Shown: positions 36,661-48,560, counted from the stretch's first letter. The stretch is DNA of 64,000 nt from Dolomedes plantarius (GCA_907164885.2 OU015490.1:221820727-221884726), one strand, 5' to 3'. Program-made: numbers and translations. Notes: generated by a model not told the origin, from the sequence alone.

Positions 36661-38199
36661 CTTTTTTGAAATATATAATGGTGTAATATTTCTGTGATCA
36701 ATCACTTTATTTATCGGTCACACCTTGTATATTTGTTCATTTGCAACAACAGGATGGACATGATGCATTGAATCTTAAGACAGCTGACTATTATTTTGTC
36801 GTTCAGTCATTCCCTGATGTTTGTGAATCATTGAGCATGATGTGCTAGACAGCACATTTAGTTTTTATAAAGTAATGTTTCTCAACCTTCTTTGAGTCGT
36901 GATTCCTAAAATGGTTTCCTCGTATCCTGCATCACACTGTTACACCGAATATTTTCATTAAAGAGGCTTTTTAAGACATAAAGAAAAAACGTCTGAATCA
37001 ATTTGTTGAATTTGAATGTATTTTTACCCAAATACGTTGACCAAACTTTTGCACAGAAGGCGCTTGACATCTTAAATACTCCCATGATGTGAAAAACTCT
37101 AATTATCCGAAGATATGAGTCTTTATACCTTATTTCAAAAAAAGATGTTATTTATGTGAAAAGGTTCAAAATTTCACATATTTGCAAAGGTTCATATACT
37201 TCAAGTTAGACAATTATTTTATTCTATTTTCTTTTTTTTTTCAACTTTCTATTCGAGAAAAATTCCTGAAATTTTTAACGACAGCTTTGATAAAATTGTA
37301 AACACAATGAATATTCTTGGTAATAAAAATATTACTAAGATAAGCTTAAACGGATTCAGAGAATCCCGTGCATTAAGAAACGTCTAAATCAAAAACTTAA
37401 ATGTCTAGCTATACTATAACAACAAAGCACTAAAAACATTCTTTCAACCGTATATTTTTCTATACTGTAACTACTCATGTTAAATGATGTCTCCGATGAA
37501 CTAGGATTTAAGGATCACAGTTTGATTTCTAGATTTTTCAAGCTGTATAATCAGATCCCGAGAGGATCTGATTATACAACTTGAAGAATTCCTTTTAATG
37601 TAACTTTGTCAAATCCCTTCAATTATAAAAGAGCATGTTACTTTTCGAAACACTTCACAAAGAATCCTCTGAGATCTTTCTCTTTTAAACAATATGTGAG
37701 TATATTTCTTGCTTTCCAAAAACAATTGTTAATACGGCTGTTAGAAATTAATCAAATTATAATGAGTAACTAATAAGGTGTAAGTTAAAAATAAGAAAAT
37801 AATTGTGTAAGTCCTTCATTAGGTATCATTAAGTTAAAGAGATCGTAACAATACAGAAACAACTATATAAAAGCTAATAATTTATAAATAAATCTTATAT
37901 TTTTGAAAGTATGAGATTAAGAAATAACATAGTTATTCAAATCTGTATAAACCTCAAAACAGTTTAAAGTTATTTCTGAATTTTAAATTTTAATTGGATA
38001 ACTAACTCCCAAGCGTCGCTTATGAAAACATGATATATAAAAAAGATAAGTCTAGTATGTTTATTTTCCCTATTACTTTTTACTGGTGATCCGGTGTAAT
38101 ACGTCATAAGAAAATAAAATATTCCAGTATTACTATATTGTTTGTCTTTTTTTAAATATTCATAGTAGTAGTAACCTCCGCAAAGCTATCTAAGTGGTT
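36661..38199. other. Non-coding; weak hAT-like end at about 36880
   Basis: GTTTCTCAACCTTCTTTGAG at 36877 resembles hAT-type ends. No partner end was found. A hairpin at 37537-37585 is listed separately. Confidence 0.35.
37537..37585. repeat. 22-bp inverted repeat with 5-bp loop
   Basis: Arms TTCAAGCTGTATAATCAGATCC-type (37537-37558) and its complement (37564-37585) differ at one position only, which would be a G-U pair in RNA. Loop CGAGA. Confidence 0.9.
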
Positions 38200-38450
38200 T
38201 GTTTAGCTGCCCTTGGATAACCACATTTTTAAGAGAAAAGGGTTTTAATGGCTAACACCATCCTCTGTTGATGGTGTTGATTCTGATGCCCCTTGACCGA
38301 TAGTATCTATCATTTCAAGTCTAATTAAGGTTATTTGGTAGAGTTGTACGATTCCGGTTTTTAATAGCACTGCGAGGAACATCGAACCGGAGACGTTCAG
38401 ATCACTGACCCGCTGCTCTTGCCAACTGGGCCACCGTGCCCCCTATTAGA
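38200..38450 (-). mobile_element. tRNA-derived SINE
   Basis: On the minus strand a tRNA-like head carries A box TGGCCCAGTTGG (near 38431) and B box CGGTTCGATGTTC (near 38385). The tRNA-unrelated body runs leftward. Confidence 0.6.
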
Positions 38451-38479
38451 ATCTCTAATATATTTTAAATGATAGCAAT

Positions 38480-39610
38480 TATAGAAGAGTTATTAGTTCA
38501 CGAAATACATTGTATGGCCAATTTATTTTGACTGCCAACTCAGTATTTCGAAAGGCCATCTTTTGCTCTCGAAGCATCTGCGAATCTCTTTTGTCCTCTA
38601 CGAGATTTTCGTAAGTATCTTGAGGAATCTGAGACCATACGTTATGAACCGAAATTTCAAGTTCCCTAAAATTACGTGAATCTGTAATAAGATAAGTTGT
38701 CCGATGCCCCTTTTGATCGCATACCATAAATGTTAAAGTGGATTGAGATCTGTTATTTGTGGATGTCAACTAAGCAAAATGAAGTCCCCTCCGTGCTCTT
38801 CAAATCGTACGGGGACAGTGTGAGCTTTATGGAAGAGAAATGTCGTGCTGGAAGTATCTATCTCTAAGGGAGATAGGAGAGAGACCAAGTATATACATTA
38901 ACAAAATTTGATATACTTGGTCAACAACAACAATTAAATACCTTTCGCCATACATTCTTTCCTCCACATAAAAAATAAAGGGCCTAAACAATGCCAGGAA
39001 AACATTCCTCAAGCCATAAAAATGCCTCCAAAAGCTTTGGAGTTTGAGACAACGCACTTAGGACTGTGTTGTGGCGCTGCTTTCTCCATATTCGCACCGT
39101 GCTGTTTGCATGGCGTACTGTAAACGAAATTTATTTGATTACTTTTTCTATTCTTTTACTCTTTTATCATTGTGATATGGTCTGGATTACACATGTTTGG
39201 TCTGGTTAGCTAAAGGCATAAAATGCTTTCAAACAGGGTTTCGGTACAACTTTGATACGTTGTAATATGCGGCAAGCAGTACGTTGAGAGACCAAAGGAG
39301 TTGATCCCTGATTAAACAATTCTACAAGTTATAGCCCTTCTGTTGAACTGAACAAGCGTGGAATCTCTTCTATCATTTCAAGCATCCAGTAGCCGGTGTT
39401 GACTACACACCTTACGTTGAAACCCGGATTTTTGTTTAGTAGTCCACTCTTTGTAAACTGAACAATGGCTACTCTCGAACTCGTCAGAAGCGAAGCAGTT
39501 TCGCTAGCACACACACCACTCTGTCTAGCACCGAAAATCAAGCCCCGTTTAAAGTCCATTAAATCTCGCTCCACACCCTTTCCTTCACGAGCAATACACT
39601 TCAACTTTCA
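38480..39610 (-). pseudogene. Dead Tc1-like transposase, near full length
   Basis: The minus strand begins at 39604 with KGVERDLMDFKRGLIFGARQ and SGVCASETASLL, the N-terminal helix-turn-helix of Tc1 transposases. The middle is badly decayed. Near 38830-38700 frames give FEEHGGDFILLS, HPQITDLNP and HLW, corresponding to the Tc1 DDE-domain end (PxSPDLNPIExLW). The frame 38479-38769 then gives ELEISVHNVWSQIP and the end of the protein. There are many frame shifts and stops. No clear terminal inverted repeats were found. Confidence 0.75.
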
Positions 39611-39721
39611 TTACAATCTCATCCAGTAATTCCTTTTTCTACCCTTCTCATCCTTTAGCAGGAAGAGCGGGATACCAAAGCAATAAAATGTCAGGTGGTC
39701 TTAATAAATTGGCTACTTAGG

Positions 39722-40024
39722 CAGTGGTTCCCAACTAGTGGTACGCGTCCCACTGGTGGTAGCCAGAGCATTTTAGGTGGCATGTAAAAGTATTGATATG
39801 AACGTGGGTTTTCAGAGCTAGTGTATGTGAAAAACAAGTACATGACTAGACTGAGCGTGGAAAACGACTTAAGATTAAAAATAAGCACTATTGAACGTGG
39901 TATAGAAGCTCTAATAAGAAATACACATAATCCACAGCAACTTTTGTTGGGAAGCGGTAATGCAAATTTCGGAAGCAACGTGGAGCTCCGCCTTCCTAAC
40001 GTCACTACTGACGTGCCGAACTGA
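39722..40024 (+). pseudogene. hAT element end plus transposase C-terminal scrap
   Basis: CAGTGGTTCCCAACTAGTGG at 39722 is a typical hAT-type terminus. Just inside, 39821-40024 encodes RLSVENDLRLKISTIERGIE, which resembles the conserved LxVExDLRLxLS end of hAT (ZBED-like) transposases. Terminus and C-terminus adjacent to one another implies an internal deletion. A possible opposite end lies at 44835-44923. Confidence 0.55.
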
Positions 40025-40200
40025 CTTTGTTAAAAGAGAGTAACGAAGCTCTGTGTGCTCGCTTGATCTTTCGTTCGTTCATGTGTTTATTTGATGGTTC
40101 GTTGTTCTTGTTTAGTTATCATGCAGTTCGTGTGAATAAATTCTAATTTTATGAAGAACTTTGTCATTCTTCGAACATTACTCTGTACTCTGCTGAATAC

Positions 40201-41950
40201 GTGGACGAATTCACAGACGAAATTCACTACAAGGTTATGAGCCTCATTGCCTTTCGAAGAATGAAAAAGTTAGAACTTTCAACCGGAAAAGTATTCTGGG
40301 GCCGTGTCAACATGTCTAACGAAAAGCAGGAACTCCAGCTATTTACATTTCCTAAGTTGAGTGGCTTCAACTATCAGACATAGAAAGTTGACATGAAATT
40401 CTACTAATTGACCGCGGTTGCTGGGATTATGTTTCCGGAGAGATTAATTCATTTATCGAAACTGCAAGCGAAAAAGAGAAGTAAGAGCTTAAACGATTAA
40501 AGGAACGTTCGTATACGACTATTTATCAAGGAGTCGGGCGTCAGATAGTTACGTTAATTTCGAACATTACAGACGGAAAAGTTGCCTGGTCGATTTTAAA
40601 AACGAACTTTGAACTTACATCGAGGGCTAGACTCTCATATTCTAATTGATGAATTCTATGATCTGAAGTTTGAATATGAAGAAAATATCGGAATATTTTG
40701 TAAGAGTGCATGAAAAGAAGCTATTAATTCAGGAAGCAGGTTTTGATATGCCTAACCAACTTGTCTGTTTTCAATTAATTCGAAAGTTGCCGCCCGACTA
40801 CGACAACTTAGTGCAGTTGTTGTTTCGTCTCTAGAAGATAAAGATTTTAACTTTACGAATATCGAAAATCAACTCGTGAGTGAATCTGGTAGAATAAAAC
40901 AGAAAAAGAAAGTTGAAGGACTTGTTGTGGTATCTGATGCATTCATGACAAAAACTCAAGCTTCCAGTAAAGTCAGACAAAAGCAAGAAAGCATTCACCG
41001 CAGTGGAAACGTAATGGACCCTCAATATGGATATTCCCAGAGGTCATCTGCAACAAAAACTTGTTTTTATTGCCACAAAAGAGGGCATTTCGTGAAAAAT
41101 TGTTTCAAGAAAACAAACGACATGGAAAAATCGGAAAAGAAGGTAAAAGTGCCACTTTGTGACAAAGAAGTTACTTTGTGAAAGAAGAAGGACTTTGTGA
41201 AAAAGAAGTTAGGAAACCCAAGCAGTACGAGGGATTTTTCACTGAAGTTCAGCGAAATCACTCCTGTACCATGACGGATGATGAAAGCCAAAATTTCGAA
41301 ATTCCAATTTCGGAGTTGGATGAGTGGTTAATCGGCTCTGCAGTTTCATCCCACTTTTGCAAGTATAGGGACTGGTTCCAGAATTGTCAAGAACTAAAGT
41401 CGACAGACGCTCTTATAAGTGACAAGAATTACACCTCGGAAATACTTGGGGTCGGTGATATAACTTTATGTGAAAGACAAAACTAGTTTCGTACAACTAA
41501 AATTAAAAGATGTTTTGTACGCACCTAACATGCGTCGCAATTTAATATGTGGGGCTAATATAGATTTGGCTAAGTATAAAATTGTGTGGAATGAGAATGA
41601 AATGATTTTATATAATGAAAGGGGGGGATATTTTAACTGCTCCTAGAGTTGATAAATTTTATATTCTGTATGGTGTACCAGCAAAACAGTTTGAATCCTA
41701 TAATGTATTTTTTAAAGGTAAAAGCTTAAATGTTGAATTAGCTCATAGGTGTTTTGGACATGTAAATTTTAATTTACTTACTAAGATGAGTAAGAACTCT
41801 AGTGCAATTGGTTTAGAAAATTTAAAAGGTAAACCTGAATCTTGTGTAAGGTGAAATCTTGCTAAGAGTACTAGAGCTACTATTAAATCTCATGCTAGTA
41901 TAAGTACAAATAATGTTTTAGAAAAAAAGCATATGGACGTGTGGGCACCC
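40201..41950 (+). pseudogene. Ty1/copia-type Gag-protease-integrase remnant
   Basis: Fragments in order: FTFPKLSGFNY near 40350 (Gag start region); then LLIQEAGFDMPNQLVCFQLI and LPPDYDNL; the CCHC zinc knuckle CFYCHKRGHFVKNC near 41063-41104; the protease region where DEWLIGSAVSSHF replaces the usual WLxDSGAS, so the catalytic Asp is lost; LYAPNMRRNLICGANID; the GAG-pre-integrase zinc-binding block HRCFGHVNFNLL and CVR-NLAKSTRA; and the integrase start HMDVWAP. The copy stops there at about 41950, with no reverse transcriptase. Several frameshifts and stops. Gag order and the CCHC-protease-integrase order identify copia. Confidence 0.85.
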
Positions 41951-42248
41951 TCCCTGGAATTACAGTTATAATTGCTTATAGGGATAAAAAATTCCAGGGA
42001 TAAAATTCCAGTTATAATTGTTTAAATAAGTTTAGTATATGTACATTGGTTCTCCATTCTGGGCAACTGGAAATATCAGGATGCCCGAATGTTAAAGTTA
42101 TTTTGCTCGCCAAGAGATGGCGCAATGTTAAAGTTATTTTTCTCGCGTGAGCGCTGCAAATGTAAACAATAGATGTAGTAAGATCGTAAGAGGATAACAG
42201 TCATATTCATGTTCTAAAGTTGTTATAATAAAAGTGATATTTTATTAC

Positions 42249-43236
42249 TTAACACTCCATCGGGCGCGTTGATCTGACAGATACACACGCCTGTCAATAT
42301 CTCTGCTTTTGTCCCCTAAAACTTGCTCTTACAACCTGGACCTTATCAGTATCTGTCCATCTGACCACCTGCTCCTTTCGAATGCAGTAACGACCAGTTC
42401 CGTGTAGGAGTATTTCCCGTTTTGAAGATTGGTTGAAGTTTTGTATCTGTTAGATACACGCGCCTGATAACGTTTGTCTCTTGAAGCTTTACGGAAGTAT
42501 CAAGATTCCCTGTTCGTTTTTGATTTATCTTTTCCCATGATGAGTGTTAAACGCTTTTTAGATTTGAATAATCAAAAAGACCTTGAGCTAGTTCATAGTA
42601 TTCTATTTAGTGATGTTATGGAAATGAGGAATTAAATGCTGAAGAATTTGATGAAAGTGATGATAGCGAAGAAGATATTTTAGACACGTGTGAAGTTGAT
42701 TCTGATAGCAGTGAAAGTGATTATAATGACTCAGAACTTGATGATGATGCTATTAATGATGATTTTTATGTAGGAAAAGACAATAGTACTAAATGGGCAA
42801 AATGGATTGGAAGAAAAAATGTAGATCGCAGATTATCTCAAAATTACCTGGATTAATCGGAAATGCCAAATAAATAAAATATATGTACGGCTCTCGGAAC
42901 TGTTTTTTTCTAACGAAATATTGGAAATAATTGTGAAATGCACTAAAGAATACATTTCTGCAGTTTCTAATCTATGTAGTACAGAAAGAGATGCAAAACT
43001 AACAGATAATATTGAAATTAAAGCCTTTATCGGTTTACTTCTATTAGTTGGTGTTTTGTGAAAAATGAAATATGTAAAAAAAAAAGTCCGGGTGTAAAAG
43101 TCCGGACCTAAAAGAAATAAAAATAGAAGATTTAAAGTAATACAAATTAACTCAAAACGCATAAAACAGAGATGTATCTGACAGATACACCGCGCCCGAT
43201 GACGTAAGTTTCGAGACGCGCCCGACGGAGTGTTAA
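42249..43236 (+). mobile_element. piggyBac-like element E3, internally deleted
   Basis: TTAA at both ends; termini CACTCCATCGGGCGCG and CACTCCGTCGGGCGCG (one mismatch). Palindromes GATCTGACAGATAC (42271-42284), TGTATCTGTTAGATACA (42442-42458) and TGTATCTGACAGATACA (43173-43189). 980 bp. Confidence 0.88.
42537..43060 (+). pseudogene. piggyBac transposase N-terminal part
   Basis: ATG at 42537 starts MMSVKRFLDLNNQKDLELVH. An acidic stretch follows (Asp/Ser/Glu, after one frameshift), then DDFYVGKDNSTKWAKW. Next comes the conserved entry block LFFSNEILEIIVKCTKEYIS, then NIEIKAFIGLLLLVGVL. The frame ends at a stop and the DDE core and cysteine-rich tail are absent, so the protein is not functional. 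Confidence 0.85.
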
Positions 43237-43369
43237 AGGTGTCTCCTAATTTATTAACAAGGTCGTACGTTTACACGGCAAGAAAATCAAGATTCACACG
43301 GAAGTCAATAAGTTAGATCTAAAGTTATTATTAAGTTGGGAGACAACAATATATATATATATGTGTGTA

Positions 43370-44023
43370 CAGGGTGCACCGCGAAGAAGTCCCTTATTTC
43401 ATAATTAAAAATCCCGAAAACAAAGATCTGTAGAAGAATGCACTAAACGGCATTTTTATCGTGAAAGATGTAAGCATTTTATACATCAATTTTTGAAATG
43501 CCTACAAAAGCTGCTAACAGATGGCGCTTTACAACTCGTATCAGTATGCATAAATAAACTCGTACACTTTGCAAGCAGTCTTTGCAATCACTATATCACA
43601 ATCTTTTCAAAATGTCCACCATTTGCTGTACGGAGGTGGCGCAAACGAACAATAAAATTTGCCATCACATCCTGTAGTGTCTCAACAGAAGTCGATTCAG
43701 CTGCCCAACAAATCGCCGACTGAAGCTCGTCCAGCGTGGTGGGATGGGTCCTGTAGGCAGTATCTTTTAATGTGCTCCACAAAAAATAGGCACACGAACT
43801 CAGGTCCGCCGAATATGGAGACCAATCCATGCCTGCGCCAGTAATTGCAGTAAATTTGGCTATAAGCGCCATCTGTTAGCAGATTTTGTATCTATTTCGA
43901 AAATTAGTATATAAAATTCTTACAGCTTTCACGATAAATATACCGTTTGTTGCATTCTTCTACAGATCTTTGTTCTCGAGATTTTTAATTTTGAAATCAG
44001 GGACTTCTTCGCTGGACACCCTG
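43370..44023 (-). mobile_element. Tc1/mariner-superfamily element with about 165-bp inverted repeats
   Basis: Flanked by TA (43368-43369, 44024-44025). Termini CAGGGTGCACCGCGAAGAAG and CAGGGTGTCCAGCGAAGAAG. The inverted similarity runs about 165 bp inward (to CTGCTAACAGATGGCGCTT on both sides). 654 bp. It contains a transposase tail and lies within AT/AC microsatellite sequence. Confidence 0.85.
43591..43872 (-). pseudogene. IS630/Tc1-mariner transposase C-terminal 93 codons
   Basis: WSPYSADLSSCAYFLWSTLK corresponds to the PxSPDLxPxDFFLWGxLK block. TLDELQSAICWAAES and RLRHLRTANGGHFEKIVI match the usual tail (RNGGHxExIIF) of an arthropod-wide transposase group. The Asp in SPDL is kept (SADL). 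The rest of the protein is missing. Confidence 0.75.

Positions 44024-44116
<93 letters not shown>
44024..44116. repeat. (AC)n(AT)n microsatellite
   Basis: Compound simple repeat between the mariner-type element and the Helitron. Confidence 0.95.
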
Positions 44117-44118
<2 letters not shown>

Positions 44119-44803
44119 AATACAACGATCAATGTATGCAATTGATGTAAAAAACAAAAGAATATATTTATAAAAAATCGTAACGAATATTTTTATAGAC
44201 AAAATAATTTAGAAGAAAATACTCAAATTAAACCTAATAGAACATACTAAAGACTATAGTACAGTTAATATAGTACAGTTTGAGGAACATATCTTTTACT
44301 GTATTTTAATATTTTTTTTCGATAATGTCCAATCGTCTGCTGCATTAGCAAGGAAAAAACAATATTTTTGTGTGTATTTCGTTGTTATGCACGTGACGCA
44401 AAATTAGTTTAAAGTATCACAAAAAGAAAAGAAACCACGTGATCAGCATTTAATAAATTAAATTCAAAGAATTCTCTTTAAAAATTCCACCAAAAATCAG
44501 AAAATGGAGGTAAAGATTTAAAAAAAGATTTCATTTTAAAGGAAGTTTTATGATCTTTCTCGCGGTGCAAATTTTATAACCCTCAGATTATTAGTTTAAA
44601 TGCAAACTCTAAAAAAGTTACAAAATCAGCTTCCAAATTTAATTTTAAAAAATCTAAGAAGATTTTTTTCCAAAATCTTTCTTAGTGCACCTCCACACCA
44701 TAAGAAGAATCGCCACGCAAAATTTCAGCCCTTTAGGTCCAGCGGTTTGGTCTGGACGTTATATGTCAGTCAGTCAGTTACGGAACTGTTTTATGTATAA
44801 AGG
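44107..44803 (-). mobile_element. Non-autonomous Helitron, 3' end replaced by microsatellite
   Basis: Minus-strand homologue of 54296-55054. The 5' part reads TACATAAAACAGTTCCGTAA then CTGACTGACTGAC, then the shared body. The end that should finish ...CGGCTAGT is missing; the copy runs into (AT)n at about 44116. No coding content. Confidence 0.75.
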
Positions 44804-44834
44804 TAGCATTTTGGATTTATAGGATTAATTTGAC

Positions 44835-44923
44835 CCCGTGAAAAAGTTTTAACATATCCAGTGGTACGCCACGATTCTACTAAATCAGATGGTACTCAAG
44901 TATACAAAGGTTAGGAATCACTG
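44835..44923 (-). other. hAT-like terminus
   Basis: Minus strand CAGTGATTCCTAACCTTTG from 44923, with a GTGGCGTACCACTGG inverted motif inside. It could be the partner of 39722, but the 8-bp flanks (TACTTAGG and ACGTACGG) do not match. Confidence 0.35.
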
Positions 44924-44930
44924 ACGTACG

Positions 44931-45895
44931 GTATTAGTGCGAAATTTTTTTTGTTATGATGATTTTTTCTCAATTAACTACAAGTACTGTTATTATAAAT
45001 TGGAACGTATGATAGAAATAGAAAATAAATGACGTACTTCCAGTTGGGCTCAAAACCCATAAAAAGTTCACAGAATTCAGATATATATGGTTGAAAACAC
45101 TCAAATTTCACCAGAGGCAACACTTACTAGAAATCTCTAAATTTTCAATAAAAGTCTAGCAAGTACCATAAATGTTCTTTAAATCATAGGATAAAGTACG
45201 AGTTTAAACATTTTGGAACACGTCTATAATGGTAAATGTAAGTGGAACTGGAGTCAATTTTACAGCCATTAGACTTTGGACTAACGAATATATATTAATG
45301 ATCTTGTTGTGTAATAAATGGTCTTAAGTCGTAACACCAATTAAGTACAGTGCAGGGGCGTAGATGACACGGAGCTTGATTGTAATATTTCACTCTGCTT
45401 CTTGCTTCTTATTACCAATTATATTAATTAACAGCTTAGGAGACAGCTAGAGTATTTAATACTTAATTTAACGGGAATAGTTTAGGGAAAATCTCTTCTC
45501 TATTTATATGTTAAAGCTCTCATTCACTAGAAAGCAGTGTGAGAACGGTATGATGGAAATAATGTTGAGGAATTAAATCTACCATCTCACGAGCTGCGTC
45601 TAAACTTCTTCAGGTGCGTTCGGGATGTCACAAAGCAAAAAATAAGATCGTATTAAATGTACCATTTAATATTTGTTGATAGAAAAGAAGGACTATTTTA
45701 AAAAATTCAGCTATACTCATTAGTTTCCTATTTTATCACCCATAGTGGTTTAGACTATTCACGAAGTCCATAGGTTACGATGTCCAAAGAGAAAAAGTTA
45801 GTAATATTTTGGAGTATGCGGAAATTTAGAGATTAACCTTATGCAGGCTTATATTAAGATATTAAGAATTCTATATATTTTCTATACTGAATGTA
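44931..45895. other. Non-coding AT-rich sequence
   Basis: Nothing recognised. Confidence 0.4.
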
Positions 45896-45975
45896 ATATC
45901 CACCCCAGTGGAAAAATGGCGTGGGTTCGAATCCCTCATAAGGTTTGTGCGTAAACTGGGTAAAAGTCTGTTTCT
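45896..45975 (+). mobile_element. SINE fragment (B box only)
   Basis: GTGGGTTCGAATCCC near 45922 is a perfect tRNA B box. No A box was found at the right distance, so the head is truncated or this is a tRNA pseudogene scrap. Confidence 0.35.
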
Positions 45976-46059
45976 CACCTACAAAAGAAGAAGCTGCAGA
46001 AAACCATCTCTCCATCACCGGTTCCACCGTTTGTCAATATAAAAACTACCTTTTTTTTT

Positions 46060-46400
46060 AACCCTACGCCTGTCTTCGGCATTTCTGCCATCAGTCGACG
46101 AGCAGCCCAATATAGAGATGAAGATATATAAAAGCGAGATATAAAATTAGCCTCCACAGATTTGTCTGTAAAAAACTTAAAAACAATGGGGCAATCCTTG
46201 AGGTGGTCACCATCCATATCACCCTTGCGGCACAGAGGCCAACAAGCTGAATCGCTGATGCCTATCTGTTGCAGATGTTTTTGTAGATAATCATGTCCAG
46301 TTGTCATACGAAAGCAAGCAACTCCAACAGACCGAGGCAAGGAACTAGGGATATTATTACTCTTGTTGAGCAGGAATATAAAAATTACTAGTTGGTACAC
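46060..46400 (-). pseudogene. LINE (jockey-like) ORF2 C-terminal fragment
   Basis: Minus-strand frame: SVGVACFRMTTGHDYLQKHL, then CWPLCRKGDMDGDHLKDCP, then YWAARRLMAEMPKTGVG. Same block order as at 31291-31615 (TGHDxL, CxxC, HL..CP, YWxARxLM), so both come from related LINEs. The reverse transcriptase domain is missing (5' truncation). Confidence 0.75.
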
Positions 46401-46880
46401 CTCAAAACATGACGGCAGGATAGCAAATAAATGTACTAATACACAAAAAATTGCCGAAATTAAAAAAAATTATTACAAAATGTTCAAAATCATAATATTA
46501 AGGATTAAGAAATACACTTTAAAAACCTACTATTGAATCCAATAAAAAGAAATAGGGTTACATTACAGCGCGAAATAAAAGATTTCCAGGTTTAGTTCTA
46601 TATAACATAATTCAAAATAAATTTCGTACGGAGAGAACTAGAGGGATTCCTCGAAATAAACAAACTAACGTATTTAGGTGGCCTCGTGCTTAGTGAGTAT
46701 TTATAACCAGATATAAACATGTCACTGAGCATGCTCGGAAAGCATTTTTTTAAATTGTAAATTATTGCTCATTACTGCAAATTGCGGTTACAAAAAATAA
46801 ATTTGACACATCTATAAATTAAAATATTTCGTAATAAGCCAAAATGAAGTAAATTGATGCAGTAGTCGTCTCTCAAGGAC
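46401..46880. other. Non-coding sequence
   Basis: Nothing recognised. Confidence 0.4.
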
Positions 46881-46881
46881 T

Positions 46882-47110
46882 GTTTTTTCCCAATGCGGAG
46901 GCACTTGTCGTCAAACATTCGCCTATATTACGCCGCAATTTTAGTGCCCATTTTATTGTGGGGGCACCATATCGGCGGACAGCATTGCCCCCTATGAAGG
47001 GACGACACGAACGGAGTCATTTTTCGGGGCGCGACGCCAGGATTCGATCCGAGCACCCCTAGCACCAAAAACCAGCGCGCTGTGCCACTGGGCCGCCACA
47101 AGCCCGGCTT
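46882..47110 (-). mobile_element. tRNA-derived SINE, copy A
   Basis: Minus-strand head with A box TGGCGGCCCAGTGG (near 47095) and B box GGATCGAATCC (near 47048). The body runs to CCGCATTGGGAAAAAA. Tandem with copy B. Partial relatives lie at 26745-26885 and 61733-61760. Confidence 0.75.
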
Positions 47111-47129
47111 AGCAACTTATATATATATT

Positions 47130-47355
47130 TTTTTTTATCCAATGTGGAGGCACTTGTATTCAAACATTGGCCCTTACTACGCCGCAGTTTTACTGTCCAT
47201 TTTATTGTGGGGGCACCATATAGGCGGACAGCATTACCCCCTATGAAGGGACGACACGAACGGAGGCATTTTTCGTGGCGCAACGCTGGGACTCGATCTG
47301 AGCACCCTCAGCACCGAAAACCAGCGCGCTGTACCACTGGGCCGCCACAAGCCCA
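47130..47355 (-). mobile_element. tRNA-derived SINE, copy B
   Basis: Same sequence as copy A with scattered differences, including a weaker B box (AGATCGAGTCC). The two copies are separated by a short (AT)n run and a poly(T) stretch, the complement of an A-tail. Confidence 0.75.
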
Positions 47356-47552
47356 CTTATATATATAGATATTGTGTTTTTGTTTTCGGGACTTCTCTTC
47401 CTATGTACACTGGACTGGGGTCTTGTAGCGTGAGTCGCCGTAATATACGTAGACAAAAACACTGAATCTCACTTATTGTGAGCATTTTTGCATGCGAAAT
47501 TACTGGAGGTAAAATAAATAGATAAATATCCTTTCCACATAATAAGATTGAG

Positions 47553-47765
47553 GTACAATATTTCGAAATCAGCATAACTTTAAATTCTCTCGGCTCTCGG
47601 CTCTCTAAATTATTTAAATTACTCGGCTCTTACAATATTTCGAAATCAGCATAACTTTAAATTCTCTCGGCTCTCGGCTCTCTAAAATATTTAAATTACT
47701 CGGCTCTTACAATATTTCGAAATCAGCATAACTTTAAATTCTCACGGCTCTCTAAAATTTCTATA
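47553..47765 (+). repeat. 77-bp tandem repeat, about 2.8 units
   Basis: Units start AATATTTCGAAATCAGCATA and end ACTCGGCTCTTAC. The second differs by one base; the third is shortened. Confidence 0.93.
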
Positions 47766-48560
47766 ATTTATTTTCTTCAATGCAAGCTAAAATTTTACGT
47801 AATGTTTATGCCCCTATTTTTTATTTCTTAAATCTTTTAATATATATATATATATCTTTAGTAGTTTCAAAATAAAATTAATGTCTTAAAGTCTCAAACA
47901 AAACTCTTCGAAGGTAATCCTCAAATCCCTAATAAGATCCCTAGAGGAAAAATACCTGCATTCAATGCAAAGCTCAATTCATTTTAATTAAAAGTGTACA
48001 ATTTTCGGACCTTAAGATTAAAAACAAGTGTTATTATAACACATCATATTTAATGAGCAATAATCTGTGTTTCAAAAAGTTCTCAGAAATTAATAACTCT
48101 GAAACTCTCTCAGGTATTATCTTTAGAAATCGACAATAATGCAACTTATCAATGGAAAATGTTTCACTTTTCTACATTTAAAACATCTCTGAACAAGAAT
48201 GCAGTAAAGCAGATAAATTAGTTTTAGATTAAAAAAGCAATGCGTGTCTTAAATCACATAGTTTTTTTTTATTCATTATGACAATCAGGAGTATTCGCAT
48301 GAGCTAAATTTCACACATTCTTACAAAAACAGGAACAGGAAACTGTAATATCTCCGATTATTCGGGTATAGTAAACAGAGCTCCTATATCACACATTTTT
48401 CTTATAAAAAATTGATTTCTCTCCAAATATGTCACAGAATAAATGTTCGGAAAGATGCCTTTTTTATTTTTGTTATTTATTTTAAAACTAATATGAAATC
48501 ATCTTAATAACGTCATAGTGCAAACTACTGATAAAAATTATAGATTTATATACACACCCA
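47766..48560. other. Non-coding AT-rich sequence
   Basis: Nothing recognised. Confidence 0.4.

Larger units (their letters stand above)
42088..43265 (+). repeat. Possible LTR interrupted by E3
   Basis: TGTTAAAGTTATTTTGCTCG at 42088 is repeated as TGTTAAAGTTATTTTTCTCG at 42128. After the E3 insertion the sequence resumes and reaches ATTTATTAACA at about 43259. A TG...CA unit with these ends would be an LTR. No second copy was found in the window. Confidence 0.3.

Noticed and set aside
40021..40200. 5' LTR and primer site of the copia remnant
   Set aside because: No repeat of this sequence is found downstream of the remnant and no tRNA-complementary motif was seen.
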